This document shows positions 8,336 through 15,936 of a DNA stretch of 32,919 nt, in pieces. Made by a program: the position numbers and the translations under genes. A model generated the notes under the pieces. That model was not told the origin of the DNA. It made no database searches and saw only the letters and a list, made by a program, of their open reading frames with translations. Every line of letters starts with the position of its first letter. Positions within the stretch are counted from its first letter, which is position 1. The stretch is from an uncultured Synechococcus sp. (GTDB lineage: Bacteria; Cyanobacteriota; Cyanobacteriia; PCC-6307; Cyanobiaceae): NCBI GenBank assembly GCA_949373155.1, contig CASICK010000006.1, positions 1-32,919 on the forward strand, written 5' to 3'.

Positions 8336-8821
8336 TCAGGAATTCAAGACTGTTAGCACCACACTGTACTCATAAGTCCCTGACGCAGTGGCACCACCGA
8401 CGTCGAGCTTGACAGAAAGGGCTTTGGCAACACCTGCAGTATTTGCAATTGATTTTGCACTTGAAGCAGCACTTTTAGAGCTAGTTGCAATTGTAGTTTC
8501 ACCACTCTTAAGCGTCGCTACTGTTGTTGTGGTCAACCCAGCCGGTTCCTGCAACTTTGTCACTTTACCAAGGGTGGCACTTGCAACAAAATTGCAAGTA
8601 GCCGTCATTCCACCCGATTCACCAGCCAAAGTATTAGCACTCGCGTTATAGGTCATCGTTACAGATTCACCTTTACCCTTTGTGTAGGCGTACGTGCAAG
8701 CACCAGGAACAGTGGCAATAAACTTTACTGTGTCAGTTTCATCAGCTGCAAGCGCAGCTGCAGGCATCAGCCCTAACGCCAGGGCTTGCAATGTAGCGAT
8801 TGAAAGACGTTTGAAATTCAT
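8336..8821 (-). CDS. Secreted pilin-like protein (likely major subunit)
   Basis: A 161-residue protein with a textbook signal peptide, MNFKRLSIATLQALALGLMP then AAALA, cleaved near residue 25. The mature protein is small, Thr/Ser/Ala-rich and beta-prone, with two cysteines (Cys42 in VPGACTY and Cys76 in TATCNF) spaced as in fimbrial and spore-coat-U type subunits. It ends in alternating strands, SGTYEYSVVLTVLNS, typical of subunits assembled by strand exchange. I cannot assign it to a named pilin family by eye. It is first in the minus-strand run, has its own terminator (8239-8272), and has two copies of the 15-19 base element 144 and 183 bases upstream of its start. Control by the nearby AraC-type protein is inference. 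Confidence 0.75.
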   Translation of the reverse strand: MNFKRLSIATLQALALGLMPAAALAADETDTVKFIATVPGACTYAYTKGKGESVTMTYNASANTLAGESGGMTATCNFVASATLGKVTKLQEPAGLTTTTVATLKSGETTIATSSKSAASSAKSIANTAGVAKALSVKLDVGGATASGTYEYSVVLTVLNS

Positions 8822-8964
8822 AAGAAAGATCCAAGCCTTTTAATTCTGACTTCCTTAGAAGCGAATGAGAGTGATCTGAGAGCCAGTTGAGTGCAATCAA
8901 GAGGCTGTGGGGTCAACTGGCCGAACAAACAGAATCTCAATAAGGATGATTGCGGCGCAACCCA

Positions 8965-8981
8965 GTGAACAAATGGGCTCA
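8965..8981 (+). promoter_or_regulatory. Copy B of the shared element (candidate operator)
   Basis: The sequence gtgaacaaatgggctca, extended to 19 bases (tt), is identical to copy A at 6449-6465 read on the other strand. It lies 144 bases upstream of the pilin-like ATG. A weaker look-alike, cgaacaaacagaatctca, is at 8922-8939. The similarity stops sharply outside the element, arguing for a short site rather than a larger duplication. Confidence 0.5.
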
Positions 8982-9003
8982 TTTAACATCTGAGCACACG
9001 GGC

Positions 9004-9020
9004 GCGAACAAATGGGCTCA
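9004..9020 (+). promoter_or_regulatory. Copy C of the shared element (candidate operator)
   Basis: The sequence gcgaacaaatgggctca differs from copies A and B only at the second base and begins 39 bases after copy B in the same orientation. Such direct repeats are common for AraC-family sites. Its ATG is also the first codon of the truncated frame at 9012, so an alternative reading is a duplicated gene start. Confidence 0.5.
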
Positions 9021-9356
9021 CCAAAGCTCAGCCAATCTCATCCGAGCCTGGCGCCCAAACCCCCGTGCGAGTCGAACCATCTGCCGAGCAAGGCCATCCG
9101 GCGAGAAAAGCTTGCACGAATAGCTAGGAGCCAACTCGTTGTTTTCATTCTTGGAATCGGTTTCAGCGCAAGCCCAGCAATAGCTGCAACAAACAAAGTG
9201 ACGATTCTGTTTTCTGGACGGGTACCAGCTTTATGCGATCACAAAGACAGTAAAAATCAAAGCGAAAGGGCCTCCTCACGAGGCAGAAGCACATGGCGTA
9301 CTCAAAAACGAATCGGTTCTACTTACCAGAAGCTGACAACTTGCCTTGTCTATTAG
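9012..9356 (+). pseudogene. Truncated pilin-like secreted protein gene
   Basis: The frame contains a clear signal peptide, LVVFILGIGFSASPAIA, at residues ~42-58. It is followed by ATNKVTILFSGRVPALCDHK, which matches the mature starts of the two pilin-like proteins at 7691 and 8336 (FTGVVPFVC and VKFIATVPGAC). After about residue 85 the similarity ends and the frame becomes Arg/Ser/Thr-rich without beta-strand character, stopping after 114 codons. I read it as a 3'-truncated third family member on the opposite strand. The first ~40 residues before the signal peptide are probably not translated; no good internal ATG start was found. It could instead be a short expressed protein of unknown role. 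Confidence 0.5.
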
Positions 9357-9611
9357 GAATAAAACTCCCTGTTCATAAAAGGGGAGCAATAAGGTCTAAC
9401 TTCTCCCTCAAAAAACTTGCATATTTAGGCGTTATCAAGAGTGCTGCCACTAGAGCCTCACTTTTTAGGCTCGTAAAACCAAATCAATCACCGACCTCAT
9501 CAGGTTCGATGACCGGTACTAAAGACACTTCGGATTTCTACCAATCGCGAAACGGAGTGCACTGCTAATCCACACCCCACGACCTGTTCTCTAAATACGG
9601 ATAATGGAGAC

Positions 9612-11561
9612 ATGAGCTTCTCTGCTACCCCCACAGAAAGTTTTGACCTGATCGTCGTGGGGGGCGGCCATGCCGGTTGTGAGGCAGCAATCACAGCAGC
9701 GCGGCTTGGCCTGAACACCGCCCTCTTTACCCTCAATCTCGACCGGATCGCCTGGCAGCCCTGTAACCCTGCCGTTGGTGGTCCAGCCAAAAGCCAACTC
9801 GTGCATGAAGTGGATGCCCTCGGTGGCGTGATCGGCCGCCTTGCCGATGCCACCGCCATCCAAAAGCGGGTCTTGAATGCCAGCCGCGGCCCGGCGGTTT
9901 GGGCCCTACGCGCCCAGACCGACAAACGCCATTACTCCCGGGAGATGCTGAAGCTGCTGCATCACACCCCCAAACTGGCCCTACGCGAAGCGATGGTGAC
10001 GGGCCTGGAAGTGGATGGGGATCCCAATCAACCAGGCAGCGCCCGAATCACAGGCATTCGCACCTACTTCGGCAGCACTTACGGAGCCAAGGCCGTGGTG
10101 CTCACCGCTGGCACCTTCCTTGGCGGCCGCATTTGGGTGGGCCATCAATCGATGTCTGCCGGGCGCGCGGGAGAGCAGGCCGCTGAAGGCTTAACCGACG
10201 CCTTGAAGCAGCTGGGCTTCCACACCGATCGACTCAAAACCGGCACCCCTGCCCGCGTTGATCGGCGCAGCATTGCGCTCGACCAATTGGAAGCACAACC
10301 CAGCGATGCCGCTGATCGCTTCTTTTCGTTTGACCCAACGGCCTGGGCCAGCGGCGAACAAATGAGCTGCCACATCACCCGCACCACAGCGGCGACGCAT
10401 CAACTGATCAAAGACAACCTCCATCTCACCGCGATTTACGGCGGCATCATCGACAGCAAAGGCCCGCGCTACTGCCCCTCAATCGAAGACAAGATCGTGC
10501 GCTTTGCCGACAAAGACTCCCACCAAATCTTCCTGGAGCCAGAAGGACGCGACACCCCAGAGATTTACGTGCAGGGCTTTTCTACGGGGTTGCCAGAAAC
10601 GATCCAACTGGAACTGCTGCGCACCCTCCCAGGTTTGGAGCAATGCGTGATGCTTCGGCCGGCCTATTCCGTTGACTACGACTACCTTCCAGCCACCCAA
10701 CTCAAACCCTCCCTGGAAACCAAAAGGGTGCGGGGTCTATTTAGTGCCGGGCAACTCAACGGCACCACCGGATACGAAGAAGCCGCGGCCCAAGGGCTTG
10801 TCGCTGGCCTCAACGCTGCCCGTCTCATCGGTGGGCAAGAGCCCGTGCACTTCCCAAGGGAGAACAGCTACATCGGCACGATGATCGACGATCTGGTGAG
10901 CCAAGACTTACGCGAGCCTTACCGGGTGCTGACCAGCCGCAGTGAATACCGCTTGGTGCTGCGTGGTGATAACGCCGACAGGCGTCTCACCCCCCTAGGC
11001 CGTGAGCTGGGACTGATTGACGACCGGCGTTGGCAGCTGTTCAACGACAAGCTCCAGGCCATGGAAGACGAAAAACAACGCCTTGAGACCATTCGCCTCA
11101 AGGTCAGCGATCCAGTCGCACCAGCTATTGAGAAAGAAAGCGGAGCTCCGATTCGAGGCTCGATCACACTCGCGGATCTCTTGCGTCGATCAGGCGTCCA
11201 TAGCTCTGATCTCGTGCGCCATGGCCTGGCCGATGCCGAACTTCCCCTCGCGGTGCGAGAGGGCGCAGAAATCGACATTAAATACAGCGGCTACCTACAG
11301 CGCCAACAACAACAGATCGATCAAGTTAAACGCCAAAGCCTGCGCAAGCTCCCCGCCGATCTTGATTACGCCAGCATCGGCACCTTGTCGCGAGAGGCAC
11401 GCGAAAAGCTCACTGCCATTCAACCCACCACGTTGGGGCAGGCCACCCATATTCCTGGTGTTAGCCCAGCAGATCTCACGGCCCTGTTGCTTTGGCTAGA
11501 GCTACAAAAGCGTCGATCCCAAAAGAGTGAGGGTCTCGCCAGCAGCGCTAACTCTCGATAA
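9612..11561 (+). CDS. mnmG: tRNA uridine-5-carboxymethylaminomethyl modification enzyme MnmG (GidA)
   Basis: An FAD-binding partner of MnmE that installs the (carboxymethyl)aminomethyl group at the wobble uridine of certain tRNAs. Visible are the Rossmann motif [12 protein letters not shown] (GGGHAG at 17-22), the conserved cysteine block [13 protein letters not shown] with Cys51, the signature [11 protein letters not shown] at 284-294, and the second signature around [21 protein letters not shown]. The C-terminal helical domain is complete. The length of 649 residues is slightly above the usual ~630. An ATG with a nearby ggaga supports the start. In related genomes I expect it close behind dnaB; here ~5.4 kb of accessory DNA lies between. 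The downstream gene starts 24 bases later on the same strand. Confidence 0.97.
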   Translation: MSFSATPTESFDLIVVGGGHAGCEAAITAARLGLNTALFTLNLDRIAWQPCNPAVGGPAKSQLVHEVDALGGVIGRLADATAIQKRVLNASRGPAVWALRAQTDKRHYSREMLKLLHHTPKLALREAMVTGLEVDGDPNQPGSARITGIRTYFGSTYGAKAVVLTAGTFLGGRIWVGHQSMSAGRAGEQAAEGLTDALKQLGFHTDRLKTGTPARVDRRSIALDQLEAQPSDAADRFFSFDPTAWASGEQMSCHITRTTAATHQLIKDNLHLTAIYGGIIDSKGPRYCPSIEDKIVRFADKDSHQIFLEPEGRDTPEIYVQGFSTGLPETIQLELLRTLPGLEQCVMLRPAYSVDYDYLPATQLKPSLETKRVRGLFSAGQLNGTTGYEEAAAQGLVAGLNAARLIGGQEPVHFPRENSYIGTMIDDLVSQDLREPYRVLTSRSEYRLVLRGDNADRRLTPLGRELGLIDDRRWQLFNDKLQAMEDEKQRLETIRLKVSDPVAPAIEKESGAPIRGSITLADLLRRSGVHSSDLVRHGLADAELPLAVREGAEIDIKYSGYLQRQQQQIDQVKRQSLRKLPADLDYASIGTLSREAREKLTAIQPTTLGQATHIPGVSPADLTALLLWLELQKRRSQKSEGLASSANSR

Positions 11562-11585
11562 CTTTGCCTTAACCAAAGGTTTGCA

Positions 11586-12284
11586 GTGCCCTCTCGCCTC
11601 TCCACATCCACGGCGTACTGGAATCTGCGCGCTGAGCAGGTGATGGACCACGTGTTTAACGAAGCAACGCCTTCTCTAAAAGCCGTTGAGATTCGGGTGG
11701 AACCGGCCCAAGCACCAGTCAACAACCCAGTTGCGGCCACTTTGCCAACAACTCGACCCAGCACTCAACCCTGGCAGCAGCTCACCTTGATCGGCGTGAC
11801 CCTCGGAGCCCTGCTCTGTAGTGCTTGGTTAGCGCGCAGCTGGCAGCTCTCCGAGCAAGCCCTCTATCGCGAGCGCAATCTGGCCCTCACTGAAAAGCTC
11901 AAAGCACGCGCCACTTCCTCTCCCTCTGTACCTCCAAAACCAGCTGAACCTGAGGCGGTCGCCACACTGCCAAGCCTCGAACCGCTAACGCTGCCACTCA
12001 GTGCGGCGATTGCACCAATTACAGCCCAATCCGGCGCCTCCCCCACCAGCTCAGAGGCAGGTCCTGCAGCGCCAGCTGCGATCAGCCAGCCTGCTCTCGT
12101 GGGAGTTGTACACGCTGAAGTGGGCGGATCAGCCATCTTCCAATTAGCCAATCAATCGCTCTCTGCCACTCCTGGCGAAAGCATCGGCAACAGTGGCTGG
12201 TCCTTGCTGAGCCTTTCCAGCACAGGCGCGGTCATTGAACGCAACGGTGAACGCCAATCCCTCTCGATCGGAGGTGCCTTCTAG
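11586..12284 (+). CDS. Membrane-anchored protein with PilP/GspC-like C-terminal domain (hypothetical)
   Basis: A 232-residue protein with one membrane segment at residues ~66-83 (LTLIGVTLGALLCSAWLA). A long Pro/Ala/Ser-rich linker (~105-165) is followed by a compact C-terminal beta domain from ~170: LVGVVHAEVGGSAIFQLANQ, then SATPGESIGNSGWSLLSLSSTGAVIERNGERQSLSIGG. That last pattern, 'sign of a property set by a ground state, then strand, then own-sequence knob', is the one seen in PilP and GspC periplasmic domains of type IV pilus and type II secretion systems, so an envelope-machinery role is plausible but unproven. The start is a GTG at 11586; an ATG at 11643 is an alternative. It follows mnmG by 24 bases and is probably cotranscribed. 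Confidence 0.7.
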   Translation: MPSRLSTSTAYWNLRAEQVMDHVFNEATPSLKAVEIRVEPAQAPVNNPVAATLPTTRPSTQPWQQLTLIGVTLGALLCSAWLARSWQLSEQALYRERNLALTEKLKARATSSPSVPPKPAEPEAVATLPSLEPLTLPLSAAIAPITAQSGASPTSSEAGPAAPAAISQPALVGVVHAEVGGSAIFQLANQSLSATPGESIGNSGWSLLSLSSTGAVIERNGERQSLSIGGAF

Positions 12285-12487
12285 GTCGTGAAATTAAATC
12301 AAATATCTGCCAATCGCCTGACTCATTCAGATTGCATCACGCACAGATCTGCCACTTCTCAATGGTTTTTAACTGAAAAGGAAATGCACTAAAAGGAAGC
12401 TCATCATAGGAAGAGAGTCTCTGAAAGGCACTCTTCGCTACTCATAAGGCCTTAGATCGACTGTTTTGCAGAGTTGCAATCTCTCGA

Positions 12488-13120
12488 ATGAGAGATACAA
12501 CAAATTCATTGTGGTTCAAGCCGGTGCATCGACAGACATTCGCCGTATTGCTGAGCGCAATTCTTGCCAGCACCAATGCAGAAGCCAAGCCTTCAAGGAC
12601 AAGGAATACACCAATCCTGACGAGCGTCTCAAACATTGCACTTCTGGGGCCAAAAGTCAGACCACTGCCTCAACGCTTGTGGCCAATCAGACGTGGGGAG
12701 AGGATCAGACTCAAATATCCACTCCCATACCTAGCCCAGGAAGTGAGCCCTTACGGTTGGCGATTTTCAGACCATAGAAAGAAGTGGCGCTTACATACAG
12801 GACACGATTTGATCGCACCCGCTGGAACAGGCGTCTTGGCTGCGCTCTCCGGAAAAGCATTAATGGTGCAACCTATTTCGGGACACGGACTAACCGTCTT
12901 ACTTGATCACGGAAATGGCTGGCAAACGCTTTACGCTCATTTGCTCAGGGCACGAATCAGGCCAGGCCAACTAACACAAACCGGTGACCTAATCGGAAAT
13001 GTAGGGAAAAGCGGCCATGCCAGCACCGCTCATCTCCATTTCGAGCTCCGTCGGTTCAAAAATGGACAGATGATGGCGATTGACCCTGCCCCGCTTCTGA
13101 ATCAGTCATCACGACGTTGA
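12488..13120 (+). CDS. M23 (LytM-type) metallopeptidase, exported
   Basis: A 210-residue peptidoglycan endopeptidase-like protein. A signal peptide covers residues ~13-33 (QTFAVLLSAILASTNAEA). The M23 domain occupies ~75-205 with its zinc and catalytic residues in place: His103 and Asp107 in HTGHDLIAP, His151 in LYAHL, and the HLH pair His182/His184 in AHLHFEL. The family cleaves cell-wall cross-links or, when inactive, activates amidases; here all ligands are present, so activity is expected in the periplasm. The alternative frame at 12466 is a shadow. The gene lies 203 bases after the membrane protein at 11586, a stretch in which I see no gene. Confidence 0.92.
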   Translation: MRDTTNSLWFKPVHRQTFAVLLSAILASTNAEAKPSRTRNTPILTSVSNIALLGPKVRPLPQRLWPIRRGERIRLKYPLPYLAQEVSPYGWRFSDHRKKWRLHTGHDLIAPAGTGVLAALSGKALMVQPISGHGLTVLLDHGNGWQTLYAHLLRARIRPGQLTQTGDLIGNVGKSGHASTAHLHFELRRFKNGQMMAIDPAPLLNQSSRR

Positions 13121-13385
13121 ACCAAAGGCAACAGTTGATAGCTCAGCAAGGCATCAAAACGCTGAGAGCAAGAAATCAAGCGAAAGCCTGACTACAAGTA
13201 AGTCAAAGTACTCATCAACACACGTAAAAATGATCCCTGGTTAGACATTTATAAATTTAGATAAGTAAATCAAGGTGTAGAAACGTTTCCTTTTGCCCAG
13301 CGAAGCTGGGGAGTTCAGCCTTGCTGCCACCAACTTCATGAAGTTGAGTGAAATCAGTGCAGCAAAAGCGTCTGATGATTGATTC
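13121..13385. other. Intergenic stretch with a perfect hairpin
   Basis: No protein gene is supported in this part; the reverse frame covering 13241-13597 has no protein character. A perfect 6-bp stem, cccagc/gctggg with loop gaa, lies at 13296-13310, close to a palindromic gaaacgtttc (about 13280-13290). There is no U-tract on either strand, so it is not called a terminator. A small RNA or processing site is possible. Confidence 0.35.
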
Positions 13386-13562
13386 ATGAAACACGTCTCA
13401 ATATTGGAGCTCGAGATCCCATTTAGATTTTTTGGAGCGTTAGTCGTGGGTTCTGCCCTAATGATCATGGCTCGTTCTTTTAAAGAAGCTGCATTACTTG
13501 GCGGAACCTTTCTTTGCGGACTTGGCGCTCTTGAACTAGCCCTTCGTTTCAGTGGGTACTGA
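13386..13562 (+). CDS. Possible 58-residue small membrane protein
   Basis: A short frame starting at the ATG at 13386 encodes MKHVSILELEIPFRFFGALV, then VGSALMIMARSFKEAALLGG and TFLCGLGALELALRFSGY. It has two hydrophobic segments (~13-29 and ~35-54) separated by a short charged loop (ARSFKE), the layout of a small two-span membrane protein. This character is lost in the other frames of the same stretch, which is the main reason to believe it. There is no clear ribosome binding site and I recognise no family. It stands alone between the M23 peptidase and the chorismate lyase on the same strand. Confidence 0.5.
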   Translation: MKHVSILELEIPFRFFGALVVGSALMIMARSFKEAALLGGTFLCGLGALELALRFSGY

Positions 13563-13718
13563 GCAAAGCCATCCCCAGCTGCGAGCCAGGAAAGCAAAGC
13601 TCGTTAGTGTGCGCCAAATTTCACTGATGCAACAGAGTTTGCAAAGCAAAGCTCCCAACATCAATCGCGATTCCGTTTCGGTGGGAGGTGCACTCTGAGC
13701 TCACCTTCAGGTCTGGCA

Positions 13719-14318
13719 TTGTCTTCTGAGCTAAGGCCCTCACCCAACTGTTTATGGGAAGCACCTGCCGAAATGGTTGCGGCCGGTGACAACCCAGGGG
13801 GTTTACCGGGCCCCTGGAGACTGATGTTGCTCGGAGACGGCAGTCCAACCCGTCACCTGCGCCTGCTCACAGGACATCCTGTGTCTGTGGAATTAGTTGC
13901 CATGGCAGCAGAGCCTGGGGGACAAGCATCCATCGGCTGCCCAAGCGAGGTGCAGGAACTCACGCCACCGTTACTCCGCCGTCAAGTTTGGTTGAGCTGC
14001 GGCGAGCAAACCTTGGCTTGGGCTGAAAGCTGGTGGAACCAGGACGAAGCCAACCAGCACTTGCAAGACCGCAACCTGCCGATCTGGCTCAGCCTCACGC
14101 AAGGGCGCTCTGAGCTGTTTCGCGAAGTGGATGGCTTAGCCCTGGTCCAAGAACCTTGGCTCGAAAAACGGTTTGGCTGCTCGGGACCATTTTGGAGTCG
14201 CCACTATCGATTTTTTCGGCAAGGACGGGAGCTCACGGTGATTCGTGAAGTGTTCAGCCCTGCCTTGGAACAATGGCTAGGAGCCACTCCACGCCAACCA
14301 CTTCATCTTTCTAGATGA
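13719..14318 (+). CDS. Chorismate lyase (Ycf21/DUF98 family)
   Basis: Expected to convert chorismate to 4-hydroxybenzoate plus pyruvate, the first step of cyanobacterial plastoquinone synthesis. The 199-residue protein shows the family pattern: PGPWRLMLLGDGSPTRHLRLLTG followed by HPVSVELVAM (residues ~30-63), the strand RRQVWLSCGEQTLAWAESWWN (~87-107), and the C-terminal GPFWSRHYRFFRQGRELTVIREVFSP. The match to the cyanobacterial and plastid Ycf21-type proteins is from memory of the family. The start shown is a TTG at 13719; the first ATG, at 13773 (MVAAGDNPGG), is a reasonable alternative and still leaves the whole domain. It is monocistronic as far as can be seen. Confidence 0.85.
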   Translation: MSSELRPSPNCLWEAPAEMVAAGDNPGGLPGPWRLMLLGDGSPTRHLRLLTGHPVSVELVAMAAEPGGQASIGCPSEVQELTPPLLRRQVWLSCGEQTLAWAESWWNQDEANQHLQDRNLPIWLSLTQGRSELFREVDGLALVQEPWLEKRFGCSGPFWSRHYRFFRQGRELTVIREVFSPALEQWLGATPRQPLHLSR

Positions 14319-14405
14319 AGAAAGCCAGCGTTTTCGCGACAATCGTGATTGCGATCTTGCAGTAGGCCATGTGATCGGGATCATGTCGCCAGTTGCGATG
14401 GTTTC

Positions 14406-14840
14406 ATGTCAACGTCCCAGTGGCTAAGCCTGTCCGACCTCGGACGCAGATTTGGCCTCTCAACAAGACATTGCGGCCGTGTGCTTAACCATGAAGGATG
14501 GAGCGACCGCAGCGGACATCCAACCCAAGCAGCGATAACAGCCGGTGCCGCCCAGCAGCACAACAACCATCACCACAGCCCCTCAAATCGCTGGAACGCG
14601 GACATCTGCGCCGCCGTGCTCTCCACCCACGGCCAACGTCCGATCAAGCGCAGCGAACAGGTTTCACAGTGGGTGACGTTGCTCGAGGCCATGGAAGAAG
14701 GCTCGACCTCGATCTCCACGAGCACTGATCAAATGGCCGAAGACCTGCCAATCGATCTAATCGAAGAGGTGAACCTTCAGCTCAACCATCGAGGCTGTCG
14801 CTTTCAGGTTCAGCGTCTTGAGGAGAGCAGCAGCTGCTAG
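14406..14840 (+). CDS. Hypothetical protein with possible N-terminal helix-turn-helix
   Basis: A 144-residue protein with no recognised family. I start it at the ATG at 14406 (MSTSQWLSLSDLGRRFGLST), because the longer frame begins with a TTG at 14349 and a Cys/Arg-rich leader that looks non-coding. Residues ~5-30, WLSLSDLGRRFGLSTRHCGR followed by VLNHEGW, resemble a MerR/excisionase-type helix-turn-helix, so DNA binding is possible. A His/Asn-rich patch follows, then a helical, acidic C-terminus. Its stop codon abuts the convergent gene ending at 14841. Function unknown. Confidence 0.6.
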   Translation: MSTSQWLSLSDLGRRFGLSTRHCGRVLNHEGWSDRSGHPTQAAITAGAAQQHNNHHHSPSNRWNADICAAVLSTHGQRPIKRSEQVSQWVTLLEAMEEGSTSISTSTDQMAEDLPIDLIEEVNLQLNHRGCRFQVQRLEESSSC

Positions 14841-15362
14841 TCAGCCCAACCTGAGGCCTTCAGCCTGGCGACGTGCCTTGTCGAGTTGCTCTTTCAGCAG
14901 GTCTTCATCGGTGTGGCTGAGGTTGGTATGGATCAACCGGGCATGGGGCGCATGGCGACGCAAGCGCTCGATCACACGATCGGGCGTGGCATCCCTCACT
15001 AATAACGCCAAAGCAGCACTGCCCTTCGGCAGGGTTTCTGCGAGTTCTCTCAAAAAGTTGTCGTTGATGCCCATGTCATTGAGCGAGCCCGAGGCGGCAC
15101 CAGCACCGGCACCAACGGCGAGCCCCAACAAAGGATTGGCAAACAACAAACCAATCAACAACCCCCAGAAGCTTCCGCCCATGGCTCCAGCCGCCGTCAT
15201 GTTGATCGCCTGACGCAAGTGCACATGGCCGTCTTCTCCATGCTCAAGCACCACTGCATCCTCAAGCGCAATCAAATGCTCTTGCTGGATCGTGACCAAC
15301 TCGCGACGAACCTCCTCCGCTTCTTGAGCCTTGGGAAAGCCCACAACCACCAAATTGCTCAT
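14841..15362 (-). CDS. DUF1269-family membrane protein
   Basis: A 173-residue protein of the DUF1269 type. The N-terminus, NLVVVGFPKAQEAEEVRREL, forms a ferredoxin-like beta-alpha unit that continues through LIALEDAVVLEH. A Gly/Ala-rich membrane hairpin spans ~58-95 (GAMGGSFWGLLIGLLFANPL, then LGLAVGAGAGAASG). After it come the conserved DMGINDNFLRELAETLPKGS and a second beta-alpha unit, AALALLVRDATPDRVIERLRRH. The biochemical role of the family is not established; members are often stress-associated. The ATG at 15362 matches the conserved start. It is 46 bases downstream of the gene ending at 15409 on the same strand. Confidence 0.9.
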   Translation of the reverse strand: MSNLVVVGFPKAQEAEEVRRELVTIQQEHLIALEDAVVLEHGEDGHVHLRQAINMTAAGAMGGSFWGLLIGLLFANPLLGLAVGAGAGAASGSLNDMGINDNFLRELAETLPKGSAALALLVRDATPDRVIERLRRHAPHARLIHTNLSHTDEDLLKEQLDKARRQAEGLRLG

Positions 15363-15408
15363 AAAAACAGAGTGTTTTTAAAAGAGTAGAGATCAATCGA
15401 TCCAGCGA

Positions 15409-15927
15409 TCAGTCCCGTCTCCTACTTGAGCGAGGCAATGGGCGTCTAGATGGGCTAGGGCCACGGGACACAGGCTGGGGCGCTGGCGCGATTGATGGGG
15501 GCGCTGCAGAACGGGACCAGCGCTCCACACGAAAGCTTTCGTCATCAGGCCAGCTGTTGTCATCCTCGCGGTAGGTGGGCTGAGACTCAGACACGGGCGC
15601 CACAATCTGCCGGCGTGAGATCGCATCGAGAGGCCGCTTACGACTTGATGCAGAAGGCGATTCAGTCCGCAGGGGTGGCTGAACCGGATCCCTCCAGTCT
15701 TCTTCTTCATCCATAAGCCAATCGATCTTGTCGCCGACCCAGCGACCCACTGTTTCGAGGTCCATTGAAGGACGCACACCACCGGCAGAACGTCGACCAG
15801 GTCGCGTGCCAGCCACACCATCCACAAGCTGACGGCCGGTTTCAATCCACTGATCCAGTCTCCGATCACCAGAATCCTGACTGCGCTGCCCCTGACTGCG
15901 CTGCCGCGGTTGAAAACGTCCATCCAT
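15409..15927 (-). CDS. Conserved hypothetical, low-complexity Arg/Ser/Pro-rich
   Basis: A 172-residue protein dominated by Arg, Ser, Pro, Gln and Asp, probably largely disordered, with a short ordered core MDLETVGRWVGDKIDWLMDEEEDW at residues ~55-78. That core, lying among basic tails, is the part most likely to be conserved. The N-terminus contains a short repeat (RQRSQGQRSQ). No domain is recognisable; some picocyanobacterial proteins of this type carry vague 'RNA helicase domain' names, which I cannot support here. The overlapping longer frame at 15393-15980 is rejected because it lacks this core. It starts ten bases after the 31-residue frame at 15937-16032, suggesting an operon with the SprT-like gene. 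Confidence 0.6.
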   Translation of the reverse strand: MDGRFQPRQRSQGQRSQDSGDRRLDQWIETGRQLVDGVAGTRPGRRSAGGVRPSMDLETVGRWVGDKIDWLMDEEEDWRDPVQPPLRTESPSASSRKRPLDAISRRQIVAPVSESQPTYREDDNSWPDDESFRVERWSRSAAPPSIAPAPQPVSRGPSPSRRPLPRSSRRRD

Positions 15928-15936
15928 TCTTTGACC

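Larger units (their letters stand above)
8822..9611. other. Long non-coding/decayed stretch between the pilin-like operon and mnmG
   Basis: This 790-base stretch contains the upstream region of the pilin-like gene, the two element copies (8965-8981 and 9004-9020), a truncated plus-strand pilin-like frame (9012-9356) and about 250 bases before mnmG. The last part has a 6-bp hairpin, gagcct/aggctc (9453-9472), without a U-tract. The open frame at 9293-9568 has no recognisable protein character. No RNA gene was recognised. The stretch looks like a decayed junction between acquired DNA and the core genome. Confidence 0.6.

Noticed and set aside
9453..9472. Hairpin gagcct/aggctc before mnmG as a terminator
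   Set aside because: The stem is only 6 bp and there is no U-tract after it on either strand.
9293..9568. Open frame of 91 codons upstream of mnmG
   Set aside because: It has no signal peptide, domain or recognisable similarity to the pilin-like proteins, and it overlaps the truncated frame; it is probably decayed sequence.
10354..10370. A fourth match to the shared element (gcgaacaaatgagctgc)
   Set aside because: It lies within mnmG and encodes the conserved residues GEQMSC; it differs at several positions of the element core, so coding constraint explains it.
13241..13597. Reverse-strand frame of 118 codons
   Set aside because: The composition is not protein-like, and it lies antisense to the better-supported 58-residue membrane frame.
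14349..14405. N-terminal extension of the hypothetical at 14406
   Set aside because: It starts with TTG and is Cys/Arg-rich with no domain character; the internal ATG begins directly before the helix-turn-helix-like segment.
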